Assembly (NCBI GenBank): GCA_023475835.1
Contig: JAMCVM010000209.1
Coordinates: 1-40,405 of the forward strand
Reading direction: 5' to 3'
Origin: Bacillota bacterium
GTDB taxonomy: Bacteria; Bacillota; Sulfobacillia; Sulfobacillales; Sulfobacillaceae
Length of the DNA: 40,405 bases
Part shown: piece by piece, positions 8,830-17,263 of the stretch
Layout of the letters: each line of letters opens with the position of its first letter
Position numbering within the stretch: the stretch's first letter is position 1
Notes under the pieces: generated by a model
Seen by the model: the letters and a program-made list of their open reading frames with translations, nothing else
Told to the model about the DNA's origin: nothing
Databases searched by the model: none
Translations under genes and position numbers: made by a program

Positions 8830-9890
8830 CGAAATCTCAGCGCTGACGCCTCAAAGTGGACACGGCACGAGCTAAGGTGATCGGGAATTTTCGGAAAATA
8901 TTCGACCTGTCCGGTTGCTCAGGTTACGAGCCTACCGGCACCTCGCCAAAGCCTCAGGCCCCCCCATTGCCATCCATATTCTCCGTCCGTGCACTAACGG
9001 TCGAATTCATGATCATGATTGCAAGAACCAGACAAACACTCCCACTACATGGTGGCAGTCAACAAGAACCCACGCAATTGATAAGAAGCTATCGAGGCGG
9101 TGCTCTTCGAAGACTATTCCCGGCCGATGCTCACTGTCAACAAAGGGCATCATGGCATCGAACAACGGGTCGTGCACACGTCGACTAACGTCAGATCGCA
9201 ACAGAATCCAAGTGGTGATTAATGTTCGGCCACGACTGTTCCTCGCTTTTGTACCACGGTGTTGCTCTCGAATTTTTCCCCATGGTCTCGCTTATCCGGA
9301 AGAAGATTTTGGTCGAAAAGCACCCTGGCTATGGAGGTCGACACTCATATTCCCGGGACTGGAAAGGCACGCAGGGCTTTCATCACCCCCTCCATTTGGC
9401 GCACCTGTTCCACCTCTTGATGCTCGATCAAACGCCGTTGGGGCCGACGGTGTACTGACTCACCATCCGGGGAACCCCGAAAAAATTGATGGAAGCGGCG
9501 CGCGATGTTCGGTATGGAAAAAGCCCACGACGCTCGCTTTGGCGAGCGCTCGCATTCCCCAGGCTGCGTCTGGCAACGCCCACGCTAAGTCAACTGCCAA
9601 TCAACACGGTCCTGTTTTATGCATCCCGGCCGGTGGCTTTCCTGTCTCCGTAAGCGCTAACCCGCGCAGTTTTCCCCGCTTCTCATCCTTGGGGTACGAG
9701 TCTTCCGCCCTTTTGATTCCGTTTTTTCTTAACATTTCGTCCCATGCTCGGCTGGGGGGAATCCATGCACTGGGGCTTAAGAACTGGCGCAAACATCGCG
9801 TACTCATGACTAAGCAGACTAAGAGATGCACACAGTAGCGCCAGGCACTGACCACCTAAGACCTCCACACCACAACTAGCGAAGGGAGCA
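8830..9890. other. Long region without an intact gene
   Basis: About 1 kb between the divergent ABC-2 operon and the FUSC gene. A 307-codon open frame (8915-9838) crosses it, but it has no recognisable domain and an odd composition, and it overlaps a transposase remnant in another frame. A 7-bp hairpin with a 4-base loop lies at 9531-9548. The region is best read as decayed mobile-element DNA plus an unrecognised remainder. Confidence 0.55.
9022..9222 (+). pseudogene. Transposase remnant, ISAs1-like
   Basis: In one frame the translation gives HYMVAVNKNPRN, two stops (TGA TAA at 9079-9084), EAIEAVLFEDYSRP, then NKGHHGIEQRVVHTSTNV and a stop. This order (HY-x-V-x-VK-x-NQ-P, acidic helix, then KGHGRIE-x-R-x-V-x-TS) is the central DDE-region pattern I know from ISAs1-type transposases. 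The Lys and Gln of VKxNQ are changed, the frame is stopped and no flanking inverted repeats were found, so it is a dead fragment. The exact family is a judgement by eye. Confidence 0.55.
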
Positions 9891-9893
9891 TGG

Positions 9894-11864
9894 ATGATGG
9901 CAGATTCGGATTCCAAACGTTCTTCAGTAAAGACGCCCCCACCCCCCAAGAGGCAACATCCAAGCCAAGCGTTCCAATGGAAGTTAGTCCCCCTGCCCTG
10001 GCGCAAGGCCACCGGCGCGGCCTTGACCACTGCCGTCGCTCTCTCCGTCGGTCTTTTAAGCGGCCATTGGGTGTATGGGGTATGGGCCTTCATGGGGGCA
10101 TTCACATCGATCTACGTGGCTCCGGAACCGTATCCCACCCGAGGAAAGATCTTGTTGGCGGTAGGTGTAGGGCTGGCTCTATCGTTAGGATTAGCATCCT
10201 GGACCGCTCCCAGTTGGTGGATGACTGGGCTCGCTCTAGGATTCATCGCTGCTACCGCCACCTTCTTGACCGGGGCCTGGCATATTCCGTTACCTCAGAG
10301 TTTACTGTTTATCCTCATTGCCGTAATCGCGGCCGCCCTCCCGGTCGATCCCGGACAAACCGGACTCCGAATGGCTTTTGTCTTGCTTGGAGGATTTGGT
10401 GGCTGGCTGCAGGGAATGAGCGGATGGATCTTTCATCGGAGAAAACCTGAGACCCAGGCGGTCAAAAATGCCTATCGCCGCATTGCGGAATACTTTACCG
10501 CCATAGGCACAGACGCCAGCTTTGAACGCCAACATCAAGCGGCCCTGGCCTTAAAACAGGCGGAAGATAGTGTCTCTGCCCTTCGTCGGCGATGGGCCCG
10601 CGATGACCCAGGATATCGTTTGGTCTGTCTAGCGGATGAAGCTGAACTTTTGTTTCGAGCGACTGTGGTACTCGGGGCCAGCCGCCCAGGCCGGCTTCCC
10701 CAGGCGTGGGGTCAAACCTTAACCTCGCTGGCCGAGGCCGTCACGGGCGGCCGACTCGGCCCGATTCCCTCTCCGCCTAATGATCGTTCCGAGTGGGCAA
10801 AATTTCGCCGCCAGGTTCAAAACGTGGCGTTGGCCGCAGAGAGCCCCTTACCCCAGTTGCGAAAAGCGCACGCGGAGTGCCCACCTTCCGCTCGACGACG
10901 CATCACAGCAGCCTTTAACGAAGCATCGATCACGACCGCAACTTACCGCATGGGCATCGCCGTGACGGTAGGAGCATTTTTAGGGCATAGTTTAGGAGAA
11001 GCCCATCCCTATTGGATCCCCCTCACCATCGGTGCCATCTTGCAGGGATCGACCGCCAGGACCATGGCCTGGCGGTCGATCCAACGTCTTACGGGGACAA
11101 TTTTAGGGTTGGCTCTCGCCCTGGGCGTCCTCCTCCTCCATCCCGGCTTGGCCGTGATCTTGGCAGCAGTGGTTCTTTTGCAATTCTTTATGCTGCTCTT
11201 CATCGTCCGCAACTATGCCCTCGCCGTGGCCTTAATCACGACGATGGCGCTTTTAATCATCAGTTCGGAAGTCATCACCCCGCCCTGGCCGATGATCTCC
11301 GCTCGCTTCATCGACACCTTAATCGGTGCCGTAATCGCACTCGCAGCCATTCGCCTGTTGTGGTCAAAAACGTCTTCCGAACATCTAGGATCGACATTGG
11401 CCCAAACCATCCGACTCACGGGCCAAGTCCTGTCGCTTTCATTAGAAAAAGCCCGAGGGGAAGAATCTCTCCACACCCAGAGGCTTCTAGAAAAATCGGT
11501 CCTGCATCTCCAAGCTGACTACAACCGGGCGCTCAACCAAATCCCCACCCCGTCCGAGGTGGTTCATCTATGGCCGGCGGTGGTGTCCGCCGAGCGTCTA
11601 GCTTATCTGGTTCCCGCCGTGGTCGGGACTGAGGGACGAAGAATCTCCCCGCCTTTGGCCGAAGCCGTCAACGACACCGTCCGGCGGTTGTTTGAAACCT
11701 TAGCTCACGCGTGCGAAACGGATTTAACCGCGCCGGCATGGAATGAGCTTTCATTACCGAAGATTCCTTCCTTACAACCGATTCAAAGGCCAGTACGCGG
11801 GTTAATCGAATCGCTGCAGGCGGCAGCGCTAACCCCCTCTTCGGATCGTGAAACCCCGCGCTAA
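9894..11864 (+). CDS. FUSC-family membrane protein (aromatic acid exporter-like)
   Basis: Integral membrane protein of 656 residues in the fusaric acid resistance / aromatic carboxylate exporter group. Two hydrophobic blocks flank a soluble part: block 1 about residues 40-190 (five to six TM helices), a charged helical region 190-360, and block 2 about 365-505 (six helices, e.g. ILAAVVLLQFFMLLFIVRNYA). A cytoplasmic C-terminal helical domain follows. The duplicated layout and HPYWIPLTIGAILQGS at the second block fit FUSC_2-type proteins. The likely start is 9894 or 9897, after GAAGGGAG. A terminator follows the stop closely and no partner subunit is adjacent, so it appears to be a single-gene unit. 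Its function would be efflux of weak organic acids, useful in an acidophile (inference). Confidence 0.8.
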   Translation: MMADSDSKRSSVKTPPPPKRQHPSQAFQWKLVPLPWRKATGAALTTAVALSVGLLSGHWVYGVWAFMGAFTSIYVAPEPYPTRGKILLAVGVGLALSLGLASWTAPSWWMTGLALGFIAATATFLTGAWHIPLPQSLLFILIAVIAAALPVDPGQTGLRMAFVLLGGFGGWLQGMSGWIFHRRKPETQAVKNAYRRIAEYFTAIGTDASFERQHQAALALKQAEDSVSALRRRWARDDPGYRLVCLADEAELLFRATVVLGASRPGRLPQAWGQTLTSLAEAVTGGRLGPIPSPPNDRSEWAKFRRQVQNVALAAESPLPQLRKAHAECPPSARRRITAAFNEASITTATYRMGIAVTVGAFLGHSLGEAHPYWIPLTIGAILQGSTARTMAWRSIQRLTGTILGLALALGVLLLHPGLAVILAAVVLLQFFMLLFIVRNYALAVALITTMALLIISSEVITPPWPMISARFIDTLIGAVIALAAIRLLWSKTSSEHLGSTLAQTIRLTGQVLSLSLEKARGEESLHTQRLLEKSVLHLQADYNRALNQIPTPSEVVHLWPAVVSAERLAYLVPAVVGTEGRRISPPLAEAVNDTVRRLFETLAHACETDLTAPAWNELSLPKIPSLQPIQRPVRGLIESLQAAALTPSSDRETPR

Positions 11865-11883
11865 CTGCTCCAACCCTCTATGG

Positions 11884-11915
11884 ATAACGCCGCTGGATTA
11901 GCGGCGTTATTTTTT
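11884..11915 (+). terminator. Rho-independent terminator after FUSC gene
   Basis: An 11-base perfect stem (11884-11894 with 11900-11910), a 5-base loop, then a T run to 11915. It lies 20 bases after the FUSC stop. Confidence 0.93.
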
Positions 11916-11944
11916 CCAGACTCGTTCGACGGAATTCGTTAAAT

Positions 11945-12027
11945 GTTCCCAATGTATGCCAGGTTATTGGGAACGTGGTAAAATTTCTTAGACCTACCAG
12001 ATCACGAAACGACCCCCAACTTCGTGA
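11945..12027. promoter_or_regulatory. Two inverted repeats upstream of Ig-like protein gene
   Basis: GTTCCCAAT (11945-11953) pairs with ATTGGGAAC (11966-11974), and TCACGAA (12002-12008) with TTCGTGA (12021-12027). Both have 12-base loops and centres 55 bases apart. The rest of the 11916-12172 gap shows a TAAAAT box at 11979-11984 but no good -35. They could be operators or leader hairpins; no T run follows. Confidence 0.4.
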
Positions 12028-12172
12028 AGGATTTCGCGAATGCGTCTAGCGGCGGGATCCTATTGGACCTCGACGAAGATTATTAAAGTGGTTCATGATG
12101 TTCCCATGCAGATGGAACCGTGATTTGGTTAACGAGTCTTTATCATGCATCAAAATAAGGAGTGTGATTGTT

Positions 12173-15100
12173 GTGTCCCGTATAAAAAATCCCAGACTTG
12201 CGCTTGCTGGCGCTCTCTTTTCCGCCGGAAGCCTTCTGGCGATGAGCATTTTGCCAATTAGCGAGACCTTTGCCGCTGATCCTCCTCATCTAGTCGCCTA
12301 TGGTCCCAGCGGCACCCTATCGATCGGTGCCACCGCCGCTATCACCGGCGATGTGGTCGGGGCCACTGGCACTCCGGTGTACCAGTTCCGCGTTGGCAAT
12401 CAGATTGTCCAGCGCTACTCCACGAACAGTCATTTTGTCATGAAGAATTTGAAACCCGGTCAGTACACGATTACCGTGCGCTCTTTGGGCATAGCACAAG
12501 AACGCCGAGGGCAATGGAACGCTTTTCGTTCGGCGGAAGTCCATTTCGGAGTTGGAAGTCCTTCCCTGACCGCTCAGGGTCCAGCGAACGGCGTCGCGAC
12601 GAATGGCACTGCGACGATTACCGCGCAAGTGGTCGATGCTTTGGCGACGCCATATTTCCAGTTTGTGGTGAATGGGAAAGTGGTGCAAGCGTATTCCACC
12701 AACAGTTCCCTGACTCTCAAGAGCTTGAAACCCGGTTCGTACCAGGTCCTGGTCGAGTCCTTAGGCCCAGCCCAGTATCATCAAGGGGATTTCTCCGCGG
12801 CGCGCCAAAAGGCCCTCACCTTTACCGTGCCCACACCCGCCGTGAGCCCGACCTTGACGGTTCAAGGCCCGGCGAACGGCGTCGCGACGAATGGCACTGC
12901 GACAATCACCGCGCAAGTGGTCGACGCGGTAGCCACGCCATATTTCCAGTTCGTAGTGAATGGCACAATTGCTCAGGCATTTTCAACCAAAAGCTCTTTG
13001 AGTCTGACCCACTTAAAACCCGGTTCCTACCAGGTACTAGTCGAGTCCTTGGGCCCTGCTCAATATCGTGTCGGCGATTTAGCTGCCGCCCGCCAAAAGA
13101 CCCTGACCTTTACCGTTCCTACCCCCGCCGCGGTTCCGTCTTTGGCGGTCGCCAACGCGAGTGTGGCCACCGGCGTAGCTGACACGATTACCGCCAGCGG
13201 CGTGCCCAGCAGTGCGACCGTGACTTGGTCGGTCATTAGCAGCAATGCCTCCACGGGCTTGGTTTCAGGGACTGGAGACACCGCTACGTTTGTGGGCACT
13301 GCGGCCGGGACTTACACCGTTGAGGCCTCAGTGGATGGCACCACGGCCACGGCCAAGGTCATCGTCTACGGCCAAGCTTCTGCGGTAAGTCTGTCTCCAG
13401 CTTCCTCGACGGTCATCGCCGATGGGGAATCCAGTGACACCATCACCGCCAACGTGGTCGACGCCAATGGCAATCCCGTCGGAAACTTTGACGGAACCTT
13501 TGATCTTAACACGGTCTCTGGAGTGACCTACAGCCAAAACGGCACTACTCTCACCCCTGTCAATGGAGAAGTCTCGATCACCGTCACCAATGGGACCGCT
13601 ACCTTTGACGTCGGCCAGGTCGCTGTGCCCGGCATCTCCATCGCCATGACTCCTAGTGATCTGACCAGCACAAACGGTCAGACCATGGCGCCTGCGCCGA
13701 CCTACAGCACGACCACCATTACGAGTGCGCCGCAAGTGGCCACTAGCCTGAAGATCGTCGACGCTCCTACCTATCTCGACGCCAATACTCAGGGCACAAC
13801 GACCTCTCCGATTGCCGTCGTTGCCGAAGATCAGGCCGGATACCCGATGCTCAGTGGCACCGACAGCATCACGGTCAATGTCTCAGGAGCAGCCAGCTTG
13901 GTCGACGGCACCAATGGTCAACTCACTTTGGCCTATAACGGATCGTCCACGCCTGCGGGCAGCACTAATATGTCGGCAGCTTTTGAAGTCTCTAGCGAAC
14001 AAGGGGTAACCGGTCCGATTACTGTGACTGCAACGAGTCCGGGACTGACTTCGGCCACGGATACCATTCAAGCGGTGGTTGCCGGAGTACCCGCGCAAAT
14101 GCAGGCAACACTCTCAGCGAACAGCTTCCAAGAAGGCAGTGCAGGAATCACGTTGAATCTGCAAGCCGAAGATGCAGGCGGCGCTCCAGTCAATTACACG
14201 TCACCGGTCTCGGTGATTGTGACGAAGAGTGGCACTACCACTGCGGCCAGTAATATCTTGGTCAACGGCCAGGCCGACAGTTCCTCGACGGAAATATCGC
14301 TAACCAGTTCGCCTACGGCGGTCACACTGACCGACAGCGGCCACGGTGCCAACGCTGGCACCTACACCGTGACCATCGCTCCGGTGTCGGGGGCCGAGTA
14401 TTCATTTCCTGCCCAAACCCTCACCTTCACAGAGACGGCAGGACCGCTGTCGGGAGCGGCATTCACCAGTCCAAACACTACGGTCACGGTGCCGGTAACC
14501 AATCCTACCGAGCAATATACGTTGCAACTGGAGGATTCCTACGGCAATCCGATTAGTGAAGGCGGCGTCAAAGTCGAAATTTACGCCGTGGGTTCGACGA
14601 CCACCAACGAGTCGTTTGGCCAAGCTACCGTCAATGGCACAGTCACCTCGTCTAGCACTCCGGTGACCGTCACCACCAACAGCAGTGGCCAGGCCACGGT
14701 CACGTTGGCCGCCGAAGGGTACCAGGGAGCGAGTTGGGTGTTGTACGCTACCGTCCCTGAACAGCCCGGAGTCAACGCCGCCTTGCAAACCGCCCCATCA
14801 GCGGCCATGGAAGTATCGGCACAAGTAGCATCCAGCCTTACGATAGGGTTGCAAGATGAAACCGCGGGACCTGATTTCCAGTCTTCCGGTTACGCTCAGG
14901 CTGGCAACACGGTCGATGCCACAGTGACGCTCAACACTCAATACGGCGGCCCTCTGAACGGCACGCAGACCGTTCAACTGACCATTCCTGCCGGTTTGAG
15001 CGGCATGCAGCCCTCGGGTTCCAACGATTCCGCGGGCTGGACCCAAGGGGCTTCGAATACCATCACGATGAGCCTCAACCTCAACGGCAGCGGGCAGGCC

Positions 15101-15811
15101 ACCATTCCCTTGGAAGCCTGGACGGAAGGTTCCGCTACGCTTCAAGCCTCGGTGCCTGGTGTCAGCACCTCCGTGAGCGGTCAGGCCAGCATCTTTGTAC
15201 AGGCCGGAACCGCTACCGGAGTCGGCCTCTTCTCCAACGGAACGTTAATTAACGGCAGCAACAAACTGACGGTCAGCGCCAATACGCCGGTGGCCCTCAC
15301 GGTGGAATCAACCGATATGGCCGGCAACCCGGTGCCGTCGTCCGGTAATCAAGTCATCGCCCTCTCCGACCAAAATGGCGGCTCCTTCCGGCTTACCGAA
15401 ACCGGAGCTCCAATTAGTACTGTCACCATTCCTGCCGGGGAGACCGAGGTCACGGTCTACTACGTCAACGGAACTGCCGGAAGTTATGTCCCCACAGCCT
15501 CTCTCGACGCTTACCGGCTGGCCGTGGTCGGGCCGTCGTCTTACACCGTAAGTCCCGGGGCATCGCAGGCAATTACCGCGATGGTCTATGATGGTTCCGG
15601 CAACGCGGTAGCCGGTCAAACCGTGACCGCTTCCGTCCCCAACAGTGAAGGTACGGTCACCCCTTCCTCCGTCTCGGGATCCAATGGCGCCGTATCCTTT
15701 AACTATACCGCGCCCGATTCGGGGTCTGGCACGGCCATGATTACCTTGACCGTACCCGGTGTTGGACCTTCTGGATCTACTCTTACGCAACAGGTCCAAA
15801 TTAACTACTAA
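12173..15811 (+). CDS. Large secreted Ig-like repeat protein
   Basis: Predicted surface or secreted protein of 1212 residues. I place the start at GTG 12173, nine bases after AAGGAG; this gives a clean signal peptide (RIKNPRLALAGALFSAGSLL, cleaved near TFAA). Three repeats of about 95 residues follow (from 12278, 12557 and about 12842) with a GPANGVATNGTATI-type start, PxYQFxVNG centre and LKPGSYQVLVESLGPAQY end. An Ig-like module follows (13133-13370; ATVTWSVISSNAS, GTYTVEASVDGTTA), then several invasin/Big_1-type modules marked by VVDANGNPV, DSYGNPISEG, DMAGNPVPSSG and YDGSGNAVAGQTV. It ends without LPXTG, SLH or a TM anchor and is almost free of Cys. Probable role: adhesion, biofilm or a surface layer. 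An Ig-like module of the same type ends the cell-wall-binding protein at 24075. Confidence 0.85.
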   Translation: MSRIKNPRLALAGALFSAGSLLAMSILPISETFAADPPHLVAYGPSGTLSIGATAAITGDVVGATGTPVYQFRVGNQIVQRYSTNSHFVMKNLKPGQYTITVRSLGIAQERRGQWNAFRSAEVHFGVGSPSLTAQGPANGVATNGTATITAQVVDALATPYFQFVVNGKVVQAYSTNSSLTLKSLKPGSYQVLVESLGPAQYHQGDFSAARQKALTFTVPTPAVSPTLTVQGPANGVATNGTATITAQVVDAVATPYFQFVVNGTIAQAFSTKSSLSLTHLKPGSYQVLVESLGPAQYRVGDLAAARQKTLTFTVPTPAAVPSLAVANASVATGVADTITASGVPSSATVTWSVISSNASTGLVSGTGDTATFVGTAAGTYTVEASVDGTTATAKVIVYGQASAVSLSPASSTVIADGESSDTITANVVDANGNPVGNFDGTFDLNTVSGVTYSQNGTTLTPVNGEVSITVTNGTATFDVGQVAVPGISIAMTPSDLTSTNGQTMAPAPTYSTTTITSAPQVATSLKIVDAPTYLDANTQGTTTSPIAVVAEDQAGYPMLSGTDSITVNVSGAASLVDGTNGQLTLAYNGSSTPAGSTNMSAAFEVSSEQGVTGPITVTATSPGLTSATDTIQAVVAGVPAQMQATLSANSFQEGSAGITLNLQAEDAGGAPVNYTSPVSVIVTKSGTTTAASNILVNGQADSSSTEISLTSSPTAVTLTDSGHGANAGTYTVTIAPVSGAEYSFPAQTLTFTETAGPLSGAAFTSPNTTVTVPVTNPTEQYTLQLEDSYGNPISEGGVKVEIYAVGSTTTNESFGQATVNGTVTSSSTPVTVTTNSSGQATVTLAAEGYQGASWVLYATVPEQPGVNAALQTAPSAAMEVSAQVASSLTIGLQDETAGPDFQSSGYAQAGNTVDATVTLNTQYGGPLNGTQTVQLTIPAGLSGMQPSGSNDSAGWTQGASNTITMSLNLNGSGQATIPLEAWTEGSATLQASVPGVSTSVSGQASIFVQAGTATGVGLFSNGTLINGSNKLTVSANTPVALTVESTDMAGNPVPSSGNQVIALSDQNGGSFRLTETGAPISTVTIPAGETEVTVYYVNGTAGSYVPTASLDAYRLAVVGPSSYTVSPGASQAITAMVYDGSGNAVAGQTVTASVPNSEGTVTPSSVSGSNGAVSFNYTAPDSGSGTAMITLTVPGVGPSGSTLTQQVQINY
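12557..13135 (+). repeat. Two near-identical domain repeats in Ig-like protein gene
   Basis: Repeats 2 and 3 (from 12557 and about 12842) are close at DNA level. Bases 12584-12615 and 12872-12903 are identical over 32 positions, silent sites included. Repeat 1 (from 12278) is clearly more diverged. This fits a recent duplication or gene conversion. Confidence 0.8.
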
Positions 15812-15849
15812 CCACTAGGAACCGCGAGGAACCGCGAAGTTCTCTAGAG

Positions 15850-15902
15850 GGGGCATAACGAGACGCGTCCCGGACATCCTGGACGCGTCTTCTTTATGCC
15901 CC
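15850..15902 (+). terminator. Terminator-like nested hairpin after Ig-like protein
   Basis: An inner 10-bp stem (15861-15870 with 15881-15890) is enclosed by GGGGCATAA (15850-15858) pairing with TTATGCCCC (15894-15902). There is only a short T-rich stretch between the arms, so termination may be partial. Confidence 0.65.
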
Positions 15903-16261
15903 TTCGTCAAAGCGTTCGCAATGCTGGCCTAAAGGGGTGCCCCAGTGACAGGCAAGATGATTTGCCGCCAGCCAGTGGGTGATCCTCCAGGCACCCTGGC
16001 AGAGAAAATGACCATCTCAGAAATTGCTGGAGGCGCCAGGGTATCATGCCCCCTGGCCGCATGGATGCCATGGTCGACAAAACTTTCGAAATCTGAGCTC
16101 TTTACGTCTGGCAGCGACCAACCCCTTAGACGGACGAGCTTTCGTGGTCAAGCCAGTTTTTTTACGAGTAGTGTAACCTTTTTTAACGGCACAGCGTTAC
16201 CTATATAAAGATCCGACAAATGTCTTAGGATCGATAATCGACGGCCATGGAGAGGATTCGA
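15903..16261. other. Gap upstream of PD-(D/E)XK-like gene, possible promoter
   Basis: No gene is seen. A CCTCCAG / CTGGAGG inverted pair lies at about 15981-16033. TTTAAC (16182-16187) and TATAAA (16204-16209), 16 bases apart, make a plausible promoter for the gene at 16262. An 87-codon open frame here has no ribosome binding site or known domain. Confidence 0.4.
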
Positions 16262-17263
16262 ATGTCGTTAAATAGTCTAATGCGATCAGAGCACAGTTGG
16301 GTGATGCAGTTCATGCATCGCCATTTTTCCCAGATTGATTCGCTGGCTGCCACCCTGGCCAAACCACCGGTCGAGACCGTCATTTCTCCGTCGGCGAAGG
16401 ATTTGACCTACCCTTGGCAACTCGTGGCGACGGCCCAGGGATATCGGTTGCGTTACTGCTTCGATGTAGTGCCAGCCGAACGGCTGCAAGTTCAGAGTGG
16501 TGTGAATCTCGACACCATCGTCTACGCTCTTACCCGAGATCCCGAAGGAATCGACCAAGCTTCCGACTTCTTTCAAGAATATGAACGCATTGCCTTCGTC
16601 TGGAGTCAGGTATTTGCTCCCTATGTGGCCTCGCTCCTGGATGAATGCGGCCCCCATCGAGGCCCCTTGGCGCCCGAACCAGAACGGCGCATCGATCAAG
16701 TAACTTATATTCTCGCCTACTGGGAAGAGATACGACGCCAAGGAGTCATTCCCGATCCCATTCGCCGTGCCAGCCATGCCCTAGACCCTCTGGGCACCCT
16801 ATTGTCGAGCGTTCCCGATTCGGTCCTGGACGATCTCCAAGCTCTAGCCAATCGCCTTTGGTCCGTTCGCCTCTGGTGGCCCCCGACTGAATCGTTTGTG
16901 ATTCATCCGGAGTTGGACGTCTACGGTCGCTTGGGTGGCGCCCGCGCCGATTTAATTTGGAATGAAACATTGTGGGATTTCGACGCCAGTTTAGACCCCG
17001 CCCGTGATTTGCGCACTGGCTTATCTCGGATTTTAGCCAAGCTCCTTTTGGCCGAAGACTATCGTCCGGCAGTGTCCGAAGTCGCCATCTATTGGAGCCG
17101 ATTCGGATGGGCGCACCGATGGGGAGTCAACGAACTGTTAGCGCACAGCGCCTCCCCGGATCACCACTATAGCCTGCCAGAATGGCGCGCGCTGTTTCTC
17201 GCCTCGGCCCATGCCCGAGCCGGGTCAGCATCAAACCCGAGCGACGACTACGACGTTCGGTGA
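16262..17263 (+). CDS. PD-(D/E)XK nuclease-fold-like protein, Lys replaced
   Basis: Hypothetical cytoplasmic protein of 333 residues. The start at 16262 follows GAGAGG with six bases between. The C-terminal third matches by eye a widespread group of bacterial PD-(D/E)XK-fold proteins: GGARADLIWNETLWDFDAS (about 219-237), then a helix with ILAKLLLAEDY, then VSEVAIYWSRFGWAHRW, which in relatives is a strand-helix-strand of the form vGlYxaRxGxLxxW. In those relatives the core reads ADLI...LIDIKT with catalytic Lys; here it is DFD, so the Lys is Asp. Nuclease activity is therefore doubtful. It stands alone, converges with the sulfatase gene and overlaps its 3' end by 16 bases. No partner gene suggests a defence system. 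Confidence 0.55.
   Translation: MSLNSLMRSEHSWVMQFMHRHFSQIDSLAATLAKPPVETVISPSAKDLTYPWQLVATAQGYRLRYCFDVVPAERLQVQSGVNLDTIVYALTRDPEGIDQASDFFQEYERIAFVWSQVFAPYVASLLDECGPHRGPLAPEPERRIDQVTYILAYWEEIRRQGVIPDPIRRASHALDPLGTLLSSVPDSVLDDLQALANRLWSVRLWWPPTESFVIHPELDVYGRLGGARADLIWNETLWDFDASLDPARDLRTGLSRILAKLLLAEDYRPAVSEVAIYWSRFGWAHRWGVNELLAHSASPDHHYSLPEWRALFLASAHARAGSASNPSDDYDVR

Noticed and set aside
8915-9838. 307-codon frame as a real gene
   Set aside because: No domain; Cys/His/Trp/Arg-rich odd composition; overlaps a more convincing transposase remnant in another frame.
15945-16208. 87-codon frame upstream of the PD-(D/E)XK-like gene
   Set aside because: No Shine-Dalgarno site or family features, and it runs through the likely promoter of the next gene.
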